28,997 nt of DNA, from contig NZ_CAMPGZ010000022.1 of assembly GCF_946885725.1 (NCBI RefSeq), positions 1 to 28,997 of the forward strand, read 5' to 3'. Within the stretch, counting starts at the first letter, position 1. Each line of letters opens with the position of its first letter. This document shows, piece by piece, positions 23,369 through 28,997 of the stretch. Under the pieces are notes generated by a model. The model searched no databases. It saw only the letters and a program-made list of their open reading frames with translations, and was not told the DNA's origin. A program made the position numbers and the translations under genes. The DNA is from an uncultured Nocardioides sp. GTDB taxonomy: Bacteria > Actinomycetota > Actinomycetes > Propionibacteriales > Nocardioidaceae.

Positions 23369-23694
23369 CTCTCGCCCTCGTCGCGATCGGCGCCGGGCTC
23401 GGTGCCGCGATGCGCTACGGCTTCGCGCTGCTCTTCGACGCCCTTTGGCCGAGCGGCACGATCGCGGTGAACTGGATCGGCTCGTTCCTGCTCGGCCTGT
23501 TGGTCGGCGCCGGGCTCGACGGCGGCGTCATGTCCCTGCTCGGCGCCGGGTTCTGCGGCGGGCTGACGACGTACTCCGCCTTCGCTGTGCAAACCCACGA
23601 GCGCGGACCGCGGCTCGGCACCGCCGTCGCCGTACTCACATTGCTGCCGACGATCGCCCTGTGTGCAGTGGGGTTCTGGGTCGGTCAGGCGTAG
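23365..23694 (+). CDS. crcB: Fluoride channel CrcB/Fluc, subunit 2
   Basis: 109 aa, slightly short for the family, GTG start overlapping crcB1 by 4 bp. Signatures: IGAGLGAAMRYGFALLF (8-24), pore Asn in AVNWIGSFLLGLL (N36), and GFCGGLTTYSAFAVQTHE (62-79). Its Phe-box keeps one phenylalanine (TTYSAF, F73), unlike crcB1. Tandem unequal crcB genes are typical of Actinobacteria and Firmicutes, where the two products assemble in opposite orientation. The 3' end overlaps the convergent zincin gene by 10 bp. Confidence 0.87.
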   Translation: MTLALVAIGAGLGAAMRYGFALLFDALWPSGTIAVNWIGSFLLGLLVGAGLDGGVMSLLGAGFCGGLTTYSAFAVQTHERGPRLGTAVAVLTLLPTIALCAVGFWVGQA

Positions 23695-24026
23695 CCGAGC
23701 TCGTGCAGCCGATCGTCGTCGATGCCGAAGTGGTGGGCGATCTCGTGCACGACCGTGATGTGCACCTCCTCGACGACCTCCTCCTCCGACTCGCACATGT
23801 CGAGTGTCGGATTGCGGAAGATCAGGATCCGGTCGGGCAGCACGCCGGCGTACGTCGAGTCGCGCTCGGTCAGCGGCGTCCCGTCGTACAACCCGAGCAG
23901 GTCCGGGTCGTCCGGCGGCGGGTCGTCCTCGACGAGGACCACGACGTTCGTCATCAGCTCGGCCAGCTCCGGCGGCACCCGGTCGAGCGCGTCGGAGACG
24001 AGCTCCTCGAACCGCTCGCGCGACAT
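23685..24026 (-). CDS. Minimal zincin-like metallopeptidase (DUF1025/PF06262)
   Basis: 113 aa, a one-domain zincin. The active-site helix is VHITVVHEIAHHFGIDDDRLHELGY, with HEIAH at residues 94-98 supplying two histidine ligands and the catalytic Glu, and the family G-I-D/D-D-x-R-L-x-E-L-G tail. An N-terminal MSRERFEELVSDALDRVPPELAELMTNVVVLVEDDP is also family-typical. No signal peptide, so cytosolic; substrate unknown. ATG 24026 is preferred; an in-frame GTG at 24035 adds three residues. Convergent with crcB2. Confidence 0.88.
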   Translation of the reverse strand: MSRERFEELVSDALDRVPPELAELMTNVVVLVEDDPPPDDPDLLGLYDGTPLTERDSTYAGVLPDRILIFRNPTLDMCESEEEVVEEVHITVVHEIAHHFGIDDDRLHELGYA

Positions 24027-24074
24027 CGTGATCACGCGACCATCCTGCCCGGCGGCCGGATTCGGACGCCGATT

Positions 24075-24102
24075 TTGCCCGTCTCGGGGCGACCCCTATG
24101 CT
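24075..24102 (+). promoter_or_regulatory. Predicted promoter of the tRNA cluster
   Basis: TTGCCC (24075-24080), 16-bp spacer, TATGCT (24097-24102). Transcription would begin near 24109, about 47 nt ahead of tRNA-Glu. The hexamers are close to the housekeeping consensus and this is the best-looking promoter in the window. The rest of 24036-24155 shows no gene. Confidence 0.5.
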
Positions 24103-24155
24103 TGTCCGGTCCCCGACGGCAGTCGTGCCCGACGGCCGCTGGCGTGGCAGCCCTG

Positions 24156-24228
24156 GCCCCCATCGTCTAGCGGCCTAGGACCCCGCCCTTTCACGGCGGT
24201 AGCACGGGTTCGAATCCCGTTGGGGGTG
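24156..24228 (+). tRNA. tRNA-Glu (anticodon TTC)
   Basis: 73-nt cloverleaf: acceptor GCCCCCA with TGGGGGT (one wobble), D arm GTCT-AGCGGCCTA-GGAC, anticodon arm CCGCC-CTTTCAC-GGCGG with anticodon TTC, T arm ACGGG-TTCGAAT-CCCGT, discriminator G. The next bases are CCC, so the 3' CCA is not encoded and must be added after transcription, unlike the two tRNAs that follow. First gene of a Glu-Asp-Phe cluster. Confidence 0.97.
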
Positions 24229-24249
24229 CCCAGATCGAGAGTGCCGACG

Positions 24250-24264
24250 CTCCCGATTCGGGAG
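24250..24264. repeat. 15-bp palindrome between tRNA-Glu and tRNA-Asp
   Basis: CTCCCGA-T-TCGGGAG, perfect 7-bp arms around one base, 22 bp after tRNA-Glu in a 118-bp spacer. It might be a processing site, a weak terminator or an operator for a second promoter before tRNA-Asp. No other gene-like content is visible in the spacer. Confidence 0.45.
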
Positions 24265-24346
24265 TTGGCAGGTTGGTGGGTTAGCATTGCGCCCGCCGAT
24301 CGACACAGTCGGAAGGCAACAGAAGCACCACCAGCAACACGATCAA

Positions 24347-24423
24347 GGCCCCGTAGCGCAGTTGGTTAGCGCGCCGCCCTGTCACGGCGGAGGCCGCGGG
24401 TTCGAGTCCCGTCGGGGTCGCCA
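24347..24423 (+). tRNA. tRNA-Asp (anticodon GTC)
   Basis: Cloverleaf: acceptor GGCCCCG with CGGGGTC (one wobble), D arm GCGC-AGTTGGTTA-GCGC, anticodon arm CCGCC-CTGTCAC-GGCGG with anticodon GTC, T arm GCGGG-TTCGAGT-CCCGT, discriminator G, and an encoded CCA (24421-24423). One base separates it from tRNA-Phe, so the two are processed from one precursor. Confidence 0.97.
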
Positions 24424-24424
24424 T

Positions 24425-24501
24425 GGGCAGGTAGCTCAGTTGGTACGAGCGTCCGCCTGAAAAGTGGAAGGTCGGCGGTTCGACCCCGCCCCTGCCCACC
24501 A
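24425..24501 (+). tRNA. tRNA-Phe (anticodon GAA)
   Basis: Cloverleaf: acceptor GGGCAGG with CCTGCCC, D arm GCTC-AGTTGGTAC-GAGC, anticodon arm TCCGC-CTGAAAA-GTGGA with anticodon GAA, T arm GGCGG-TTCGACC-CCGCC, discriminator A, encoded CCA (24499-24501). Last tRNA of the cluster; a strong terminator starts 5 nt downstream. Confidence 0.97.
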
Positions 24502-24505
24502 CCGA

Positions 24506-24540
24506 AACCGCAGGTCAGAGCCTTCTTCTGACCTGCGGTT
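24506..24540 (+). terminator. Strong intrinsic terminator of the tRNA cluster
   Basis: Perfect 14-bp stem AACCGCAGGTCAGA (24506-24519) with TCTGACCTGCGGTT (24527-24540), 7-nt loop GCCTTCT, followed by a T-rich run (CTCGTTTCTC). Position directly after tRNA-Phe and the perfect stem make this the clearest terminator in the window. Confidence 0.85.
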
Positions 24541-24592
24541 CTCGTTTCTCGGGCCTCTCGCCGGCGTGACCTCAGACTGGTTTGGTCCAGCG

Positions 24593-24604
24593 GTGCGCGC
24601 GCAC
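24593..24604. repeat. 12-bp palindrome ahead of the EamA leader
   Basis: GTGCGCGCGCAC, a perfect palindrome about 50 bp upstream of the predicted leader peptide start, and about 25 bp before a TAGCGT -10-like box (24627-24632). It could be an operator for the EamA exporter unit. Alternating GC palindromes also occur by chance in such GC-rich DNA. Confidence 0.35.
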
Positions 24605-24651
24605 TCACCGATGCCGCACCCGGGCGTAGCGTGGTCAACGTGGAAGGCCAG

Positions 24652-24729
24652 GTGTGCACGCGACGGCCGGCGAAGCCGTGCCGGGTGCCTGCCTACGACT
24701 GCTGCGACAGCGACGACCCCGTCAACTGA
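24652..24729 (+). CDS. Candidate cysteine-rich leader peptide, 25 aa
   Basis: GTG 24652 to TGA 24727-24729. A Shine-Dalgarno-like GGAAGG lies at 24642-24647. The peptide has four cysteines, including a tandem Cys-Cys encoded by TGC TGC (24700-24705), and its second half reads CRVPAYDCCDSDDPVN. Eight bases after the stop, a perfect 8-bp hairpin begins (24737-24755), 42 bp ahead of the EamA start. This is the layout of an amino-acid attenuator: ribosome stalling at the Cys codons when charged tRNA-Cys is low would change folding of the leader. The EamA branch includes a known cysteine/O-acetylserine exporter. Not verified; a chance reading frame is possible. Confidence 0.45.
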   Translation: MCTRRPAKPCRVPAYDCCDSDDPVN

Positions 24730-24736
24730 CGCCCCT

Positions 24737-24755
24737 GGCGCCGCCCTGCGGCGCC
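24737..24755 (+). promoter_or_regulatory. Hairpin in the EamA leader
   Basis: GGCGCCGC (24737-24744), loop CCT, GCGGCGCC (24748-24755): a perfect 8-bp GC stem starting 8 nt after the candidate leader peptide stop. No U-tract follows, so it is more likely a translational or ribosome-stalling attenuator element than a free-standing terminator. Confidence 0.5.
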
Positions 24756-24797
24756 GTCGCTCAGCCCTGCCCACATTCGTCGCAACGGAGCCTCACC

Positions 24798-25763
24798 ATG
24801 TCCACCGTCCCCACCTCCGGCGTGCGCGCTCCCACCGCGCGCAGCGCCGTCGCCGTCCTCGTCGCCGCCTCCGCGTGCTGGGGTATCGGCACCGTCGTCA
24901 GCAAGCAGGTCGTCGACGACATCACGCCCCTGAGCCTTCTCTCGGTCCAGCTCGCGGTCAGCTGCCTCCTCCTGCTCGCCATCGCCGTCGCCCGCCGCGA
25001 GCCCTTCGCCTGGACCCCGCCCATGCGCCGACTGACCGCCCTGGGAGTGCTCAACCCCGGCCTCGCCTACGCCATCGGCCTCGTCGGCCTGACCACCATC
25101 ACCGCCAGCATGTACGTCGTGCTGTGGGCCACCGAGCCGGTACTCATCCTGCTGCTGGCCGCCCTCGTGCTGCGGGAGCACATCCCGGCAGCACGCGCCC
25201 TCGCTGTCGCCGTCGCGGTCCTCGGCGTGCTGCTGGTCGTCTACCAACCGGGCGCCTCGGGCGCCGCGGTCGGCGTCACGTTGACGTTGCTCTCGGTCGG
25301 GGTCTGCGCCCTGTACACCGTCCTGACGCGACGCTGGATGCTCGACGACACCTCGCTCGCCGTCGTCCTGGCCCAGCAGGTGGCGGCCCTGACCTTCGCC
25401 GTGGTCCTGGCGAGCGTTGTCGAAGCGGCAGGCGGCTCCGGCTGGACCCTCACCGGCCTGGAGGCCGGGACGTGGATCGGCGCGGGCGTCTCGGGCGTCC
25501 TGTACTACGGCCTCGGGTTCTGGTTCTTCCTCGCGGGCCTTCGGCACGTGCCCGCGTCGTACGCGGGAGCCTTCCTGCCGCTGATCCCCGTGTTCGGTGT
25601 AGCAGCCGGGTTCCTGGTCGGGGAACGCCTCGAACCCTGGCAGTGGGTCGGGGCAGCCATCGTCGTGATCGCCACCGTCGCCGTGGTCCGCCATGAGACC
25701 GAGGCTGACGCTGCAGGGCTCCGGTCAGCGGGCCACTCGACCGCTGGCCCTCCGAGCGCTTGA
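24798..25763 (+). CDS. EamA/DMT family exporter
   Basis: 321 aa with ten predicted transmembrane helices in two EamA repeats (about 17-150 and 160-295). Typical pieces are ACWGIGTVVSKQVVDDITPLSLLSVQL in helix 1-2, a TEPVLILLLAALVLREHI motif closing the first repeat, and a PLIPVFGVAAGFLVGERLEPWQWVGAAIVVIAT ending for the second. It exports an unknown small metabolite; amino acids or their derivatives are common for the family. ATG 24798 was chosen because of a GGAG Shine-Dalgarno at 24787-24790 and because the first helix follows promptly. The leader carries a Cys-rich peptide and a hairpin. It is unrelated in sequence to the RhtA-like protein at 2344-3261 beyond the fold. Confidence 0.87.
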   Translation: MSTVPTSGVRAPTARSAVAVLVAASACWGIGTVVSKQVVDDITPLSLLSVQLAVSCLLLLAIAVARREPFAWTPPMRRLTALGVLNPGLAYAIGLVGLTTITASMYVVLWATEPVLILLLAALVLREHIPAARALAVAVAVLGVLLVVYQPGASGAAVGVTLTLLSVGVCALYTVLTRRWMLDDTSLAVVLAQQVAALTFAVVLASVVEAAGGSGWTLTGLEAGTWIGAGVSGVLYYGLGFWFFLAGLRHVPASYAGAFLPLIPVFGVAAGFLVGERLEPWQWVGAAIVVIATVAVVRHETEADAAGLRSAGHSTAGPPSA

Positions 25764-25779
25764 AGATGCAAGGACGGTC

Positions 25780-26103
25780 TCAGTCAGAGGCGGCCGCGCC
25801 GTCGCGGCTCGTCTCCTCGCGCCTCTCCCGCTGCGGCCACGATCGGCTGAACCCGTCGCCGTCGGCCGGCGGCCCGTCATCGCCGTGGTCGAGCATCTCC
25901 ACGCTGCGCGCGCGACCCGTCCGCCAGAGCTCGACCTTCACACGCAGGTCCTGGTGGCTCAGCTTCAGCGTGTCGAGGAGTCCGCCCGATCCGGACGCGA
26001 CGGTGTCACCCTCGAGCAGCAGCCGCACCTCGGAGCGACCGTCGACGGCCTCGACGGTCACCACGAGGGAGCGGCCGCGGTCACGCAGCGTCCACGTCTC
26101 CAC
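25780..26103 (-). CDS. Hypothetical protein, 107 aa
   Basis: Start taken as GTG 26103 (VETWTLRDRGRSLVVTVEAV); an in-frame GTG at 26130 would add nine residues. Residues 1-70 alternate hydrophobic and charged residues as in a beta-rich small domain (SEVRLLLEGDTVASG, LRVKVELW), and the C-terminus is Arg/Asp/Glu-rich and probably disordered. No signal peptide, membrane helix or known motif. I do not recognise a family. Third-position G/C bias supports coding. Convergent with the EamA gene (16-bp gap). Confidence 0.6.
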   Translation of the reverse strand: METWTLRDRGRSLVVTVEAVDGRSEVRLLLEGDTVASGSGGLLDTLKLSHQDLRVKVELWRTGRARSVEMLDHGDDGPPADGDGFSRSWPQRERREETSRDGAAASD

Positions 26104-26198
26104 GTGACCAATCCTCGGCGAGCGGGTCACGACACCGCTTCGGTCCTCGGGCTATCCCGACCTCTACTTTGGTCGCACCCGGCACGCCGGACGTCGGC

Positions 26199-26621
26199 TC
26201 ACTGGTGGTTGTCGAGGTCGAAGCCCTCCGGGAACTCGTCGACGAAACCGGTGACCGATGCGATGCGTCCGGTCTCGTCGAGGACGAGTACGTCGGTGCC
26301 GGCGGCGATCCTCTTCTCGCCGACGACGACCTCCCACGGGAGCCGTGCCCGGTCGCGGTGGGCGTCGGGCGCGGTCCGGGGCCGGAACTCGAAGCCGGGC
26401 ACGCGCTTGGCGAACTCGTCGCGGAACGCGATCAGCTGGCCGACGCCGCGCCACACGCCCAGCAGCACGTGGGAGCAGACGTCCTCGGCGAATGCCGCGT
26501 CCGCGGTGCGTCGCTGCTCCCCCGGTGTCTCGGCGTTCCAGAACTCGACGTACCGGTCGACGGCCTTCAGGCCCCTCGCGGCCAGGCGCGCCATGGTCGG
26601 GGAGGTGGTGGTCTCGGTCAT
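26199..26621 (-). CDS. SnoaL-like / NTF2-like polyketide-cyclase fold protein
   Basis: 140 aa. NTF2/SnoaL fold: N-terminal helix VDRYVEFWNAETPGEQRRTADAAFAEDV (about 22-49), strand CSHVLLGVWRGVGQLIAFRDEF, then FEFRPRTAPDAHRDRARLPWEVVVGEKRIAAGTDVLVLDETGRIASVTGFVDEFP. The F-W-N-...-A-F-A-x-D-V start and the final DETGRIxxVxGF strand are typical. These proteins are isomerases, cyclases or binding proteins with very varied ligands. ATG 26621 follows a GGGAG ribosome-binding site. It is divergent from the XRE regulator with a perfect palindrome between them, so it is likely that regulator's target. Confidence 0.82.
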   Translation of the reverse strand: MTETTTSPTMARLAARGLKAVDRYVEFWNAETPGEQRRTADAAFAEDVCSHVLLGVWRGVGQLIAFRDEFAKRVPGFEFRPRTAPDAHRDRARLPWEVVVGEKRIAAGTDVLVLDETGRIASVTGFVDEFPEGFDLDNHQ

Positions 26622-26701
26622 GGGGGTCTCCCTCGGGTTGGGTGTGGGTGCCGCCCGGGTCGGTACGGCGACGACCACCGTGCGCCGCGTCCGGCCCGGT
26701 C

Positions 26702-26724
26702 GCAATGACCTCGGAGGTCATTGC
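26702..26724. promoter_or_regulatory. Perfect 23-bp palindrome, operator of XRE/SnoaL-like pair
   Basis: GCAATGACCTC (26702-26712), one G, GAGGTCATTGC (26714-26724): perfect 11-bp arms in the 135-bp gap between the divergent SnoaL-like gene (start 26621) and XRE regulator (start 26757). MmyB-type XRE regulators usually act on a divergent gene and bind such TGACCTC/GAGGTCA palindromes. The best assignment is an operator controlling both genes. Confidence 0.75.
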
Positions 26725-26756
26725 CGGGACGCCGGAGCCGCGCCAGGGTTGCGGTC

Positions 26757-27554
26757 ATGACAGCCGTCGCCGTGGGCCCCGACGAGACGGTCGGAGCGAT
26801 GATGAAGCGGTGGCGCGAGCGACGCCGCCGTTCCCAGCTGGACCTGTCCCTGGCCGCCGACGTGTCGACACGGCACCTCAGCTACATCGAGACGGGCCGC
26901 TCCAAGCCGAGTCGCGAGATGATCGAGCGCCTCTGCGACGAGCTCGACGTGCCACTGCGGGAGCGCAACCGCCTCTACCTCGCCGCGGGGTTCGCGCCGG
27001 TGCACCCCGAGCGCCCGTTGACCGACCTCGGCGCCGCGTACGACGCCGTCCACGCCGTGCTGCAGGGGATGGAGCCGAACCCTTCCGCCGCGGTCAACGT
27101 CCAGTGGGACCTGGTGGCCGCCAACGACGCGATGGTGACCTTCCTCGAGGGACTGCCGGGCGAGCTCGGCCGGACACCACTGAACATGCTCCGCGCCACC
27201 CTGCACCCCGAGGGCTTCACCGCCCAGGTGCGCAACCTCGAGCAGTGGCGCGCCCATGTGCTGCGGCGGGTCCGGCGCCAGCTCGAGCGCACCGCCGCAC
27301 CCGGTCTCGTCGACCTGCTCGCCGAGCTCGAGAGCTACGGAACCCCCGAGCCGACAGTGCCCGCACCCGACACCGACGACCACGACCTCGTCGTACCGCT
27401 GCAGCTGAGCACGCCGTACGGCGACCTGTCGCTGCTCTACACCGCCACCGTCTTCGGTTCCCCGCGTGACGTCACCCTCGACGAGATCGCGATCGAGACC
27501 TTCTTCCCCGCCGACGCGGCCACCGCGCACGCGCTGCGCGCCCTGGCGCACTGA
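26757..27554 (+). CDS. MmyB-type XRE family transcriptional regulator
   Basis: 265 aa. An XRE helix-turn-helix fills about residues 13-70 (MMKRWRERRRRSQLDLSLAADVSTRHLSYIETGRSKPSREMIERLCDELDVP), with recognition helix STRHLSYIETG. Residues about 95-260 match the MmyB-like ligand-binding domain (PF17765): AVLQGMEPNPSAAVNVQWDLVAANDA, a domain that in a solved member binds a fatty acid. The regulator probably represses itself and the divergent SnoaL-like gene. Start ATG 26757 gives the usual length; upstream alternatives overlap the palindrome. Confidence 0.88.
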   Translation: MTAVAVGPDETVGAMMKRWRERRRRSQLDLSLAADVSTRHLSYIETGRSKPSREMIERLCDELDVPLRERNRLYLAAGFAPVHPERPLTDLGAAYDAVHAVLQGMEPNPSAAVNVQWDLVAANDAMVTFLEGLPGELGRTPLNMLRATLHPEGFTAQVRNLEQWRAHVLRRVRRQLERTAAPGLVDLLAELESYGTPEPTVPAPDTDDHDLVVPLQLSTPYGDLSLLYTATVFGSPRDVTLDEIAIETFFPADAATAHALRALAH

Positions 27555-27615
27555 ACATCTTCGGCAACAACGCCGGCAACAAGACCGAGCGGCGATAGTA
27601 ACCACAAGGTGACCC

Positions 27616-27644
27616 TTGCCACAGCGCAACCCACCATGCATGAT
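27616..27644 (+). promoter_or_regulatory. Predicted promoter of the secreted metallopeptidase
   Basis: TTGCCA (27616-27621), 17-bp spacer, CATGAT (27639-27644). Transcription from about 27651 would give a 134-nt leader. The leader holds a 7-bp stem TCGGGGG/CCCCCGA (27662-27683) and a 6-bp stem CTGGTC-GCA-GACCAG (27701-27715). Confidence 0.35.
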
Positions 27645-27784
27645 CAGCCCCTGCGCTCGGTTCGGGGGAGCAGGTGCCCCCGAGTCCGTCGACGGGGGGA
27701 CTGGTCGCAGACCAGCGACAAGCGCGCGCCTCGTCTCGGGTCTTACGCCGCCGTGCGCCAGGAACAGAGAGACGAGAGACCCTC

Positions 27785-28930
27785 GTGAAGCTGCCTGCTC
27801 GTTCCCTCGCCGCACTCGCGGTGAGCGTCACCCTCGCGATCGGCACCGCCCCGCTCGCCGTTGCCGACACCTCTTCCGACACTGCACCGACCGCGGCCGA
27901 CGTCCGCGCGGCCGGTGCCGAGAGCGCCGCGGTTGCCGACAGGTTCGGCATCGAGCCGACCGGTGTTCACGCCGCCGTGGCGCACGCGATCGACCCTGCT
28001 GACTACGAGTGCTCGGCGACCGGCCTCGACGCCTTCGTCGACGACCTGATCAACGGCCTCAGCCTGGAAGAGCTCTTCTTCCTCATCGACCACATCGAGA
28101 TGCTCGACATCCCGACGTACGACGCCCTGCTCTTCGGCACCAGTGGCGACTCGCGCTACAACATCCGCAGCGACTACCGGACGCTGCTCGGCAACACCTT
28201 CCGGGACGCCAAGAAGTTCTGGGACATCCAGTCCGGCGACATCCAGCTGCTCGCCATGCACGGCGGCTGGATGGGCGACGAGGCCCGGGTCGCGCGCATC
28301 CTCAAGGTCAAGCCGATCTTCGGCCTCACCGACCCCCAGGCCGAGACCATGGCGGCCGAGATCGCCGAGGCCATCTCCTCCGGCCTGTTCGACGGCGGGA
28401 ACAACTCGCTGTTCACGCTGAACGCCTACGCGTTCACGGCCGAGGGCGACCCCGACCCGCTGGTTCAGGGGCTGCCGGACAAGCTGGTCTTCGGTGACGG
28501 CATCCTCGACGCCCTCGACTACCTCGGGATCGGCGACGTCGGCTCGCGCGCGGTGATGGGCCACGAGTTCGGCCACCACGTGCAGTACGAGCGCAACCTG
28601 TTCGACTCGCCGCTGACCGGTCCCGAGGCGACTCGTCGCACGGAGCTGATGGCCGACGCGTTCGGCACCTACTTCGCGACGCACGCGCGCGGCCTCTCGC
28701 TCAACGACAAGCGGGTGCTGCAGGCCGAGCGCACGTCGTTCGAGGTCGGCGACTGCCAGTTCACCAGCCCGGGCCACCACGGCACGCCCAGCCAGCGGAT
28801 GCGCGCCGCCACCTGGGCCGCCGACCTGGCCAACGCGGCGCGTCCGCAGGGCCAGGTGATGCCGTCGCTGACGTTCGCCGAGAAGTTCGACCAGAAGCTC
28901 CCGGAGATCGTCGCCCCGGACAAGAACTGA
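27785..28930 (+). CDS. Secreted neutral zinc metallopeptidase
   Basis: 381 aa. A Sec signal peptide (MKLPARSLAALAVSVTLAIG then TAPLAVA) ends with an AVA-D cleavage site near residue 27. The catalytic helix is VMGHEFGHHVQYE with ligands H260 and H264 and catalytic E261; the third zinc ligand is probably E287 in TELMADAFGTYFATH, and GHHGTPSQRMRAA (330-342) is the conserved segment of the YpfJ/neutral zinc metallopeptidase family (PF04228-like). The region 70-250 is a helical insert of unknown role. Start GTG 27785 has a weak purine-rich ribosome-binding site. It probably acts outside the membrane on proteins. Flanked by a structured leader and a terminator; a monocistronic unit. Confidence 0.87.
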   Translation: MKLPARSLAALAVSVTLAIGTAPLAVADTSSDTAPTAADVRAAGAESAAVADRFGIEPTGVHAAVAHAIDPADYECSATGLDAFVDDLINGLSLEELFFLIDHIEMLDIPTYDALLFGTSGDSRYNIRSDYRTLLGNTFRDAKKFWDIQSGDIQLLAMHGGWMGDEARVARILKVKPIFGLTDPQAETMAAEIAEAISSGLFDGGNNSLFTLNAYAFTAEGDPDPLVQGLPDKLVFGDGILDALDYLGIGDVGSRAVMGHEFGHHVQYERNLFDSPLTGPEATRRTELMADAFGTYFATHARGLSLNDKRVLQAERTSFEVGDCQFTSPGHHGTPSQRMRAATWAADLANAARPQGQVMPSLTFAEKFDQKLPEIVAPDKN

Positions 28931-28951
28931 GTCCGGAAACCCGTTCCACGG

Positions 28952-28983
28952 CAGGGCCCTCGCTCGAAGGAGCGGGGGCCCTG
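28952..28983 (+). terminator. Terminator hairpin after the metallopeptidase gene
   Basis: CAGGGCCCTCGCTC (28952-28965), loop GAAG, GAGCGGGGGCCCTG (28970-28983): a 14-bp stem with one G-T wobble, 21 bp past the stop. No long T-run is visible before the window ends, but the stem is among the strongest here. Confidence 0.7.
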
Positions 28984-28997
28984 GCCGTCGTACGGCG

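Noticed and set aside
24265..24287. Second promoter (TTGGCA ... TAGCAT) before tRNA-Asp
   Set aside because: Spacing between the hexamers is only 11 bp, too short for a normal sigma-70-type promoter.
24281..24774. Minus-strand frames across the tRNA cluster (for example GVEPPTFHFSG)
   Set aside because: These are antisense readings of tRNA-Asp and tRNA-Phe; peptides of this kind are a well-known artefact of translating tRNA genes.
27645..27784. ydaO (c-di-AMP) riboswitch before the metallopeptidase
   Set aside because: The leader is G-rich with stems, but I could not place the conserved ydaO core sequences, so no riboswitch class is assigned.

Overview
The window is a high-GC chromosomal segment from an actinobacterium. 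The evidence is strongly G/C-ended codons, frequent GTG starts, many 4-bp ATGA/GTGA gene overlaps, a mycothione reductase (mycothiol is confined to Actinobacteria) and a Glu-Asp-Phe tRNA cluster. The gene mix (DUF1206, MmyB-type XRE regulator, solitary AbiEi/Vsr-like protein, PAS-GGDEF protein) resembles Nocardioidaceae such as Nocardioides. The genus is an inference; no 16S or marker gene is present.

Layout. 1-2347: end of an ArsR-like regulator, then a FAD monooxygenase divergent from a MarR regulator with a shared palindrome, then a DUF1330 gene. 2344-4092: an RhtA-type exporter, an MmcQ/YjbR protein, a perfect 25-bp inverted repeat and a 53-aa membrane protein. 4089-7893: a molybdate module on the minus strand, reading Mop-domain regulator, modA, modB, modC, with a TSUP permease downstream. 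7947-11524: a YbdK-type carboxylate-amine ligase and two CNNM/CorC-type CBS membrane proteins. 11715-13922: a PAS-GGDEF diguanylate cyclase. 14044-17056: type II NADH dehydrogenase divergent from mycothione reductase.

17058-18258 is the most unusual part. A single AbiEi-like/Vsr-like protein gene sits between two arrays of three 24-bp repeats with an exact 32-bp period. The arrays are in opposite orientation, and the whole unit lies in the convergent gap between mtr and a PhoD-like phosphatase. It looks like a repeat-bounded cassette.

18230-24026: the PhoD-like phosphatase, then a plus-strand run of DUF1206, GNAT acetyltransferase, a K+-channel-like protein with an altered filter, an RsbW-like ATPase and two CrcB/Fluc fluoride channel subunits. 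The last four overlap by 4 bp each. A convergent minimal zincin follows. 24156-24501: tRNA-Glu, tRNA-Asp and tRNA-Phe with a candidate promoter and a strong terminator. 24652-25763: an EamA exporter preceded by a cysteine-rich leader peptide and a hairpin, a candidate cysteine attenuator. 25780-27554: a small hypothetical gene, and a SnoaL-like gene divergent from an MmyB-type XRE regulator over a perfect palindrome. 27785-28930: a secreted neutral zinc metallopeptidase with a long leader and a terminator.

The strongest candidates for undescribed biology are the inverted-array cassette (17058-18258), the Cys-codon leader of the EamA gene (24652-24755), the perfect 25-bp hairpin (3811-3883) and the channel/ATPase/Fluc operon (21406-23694). 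No homology search was possible; family names rest on motif recognition.
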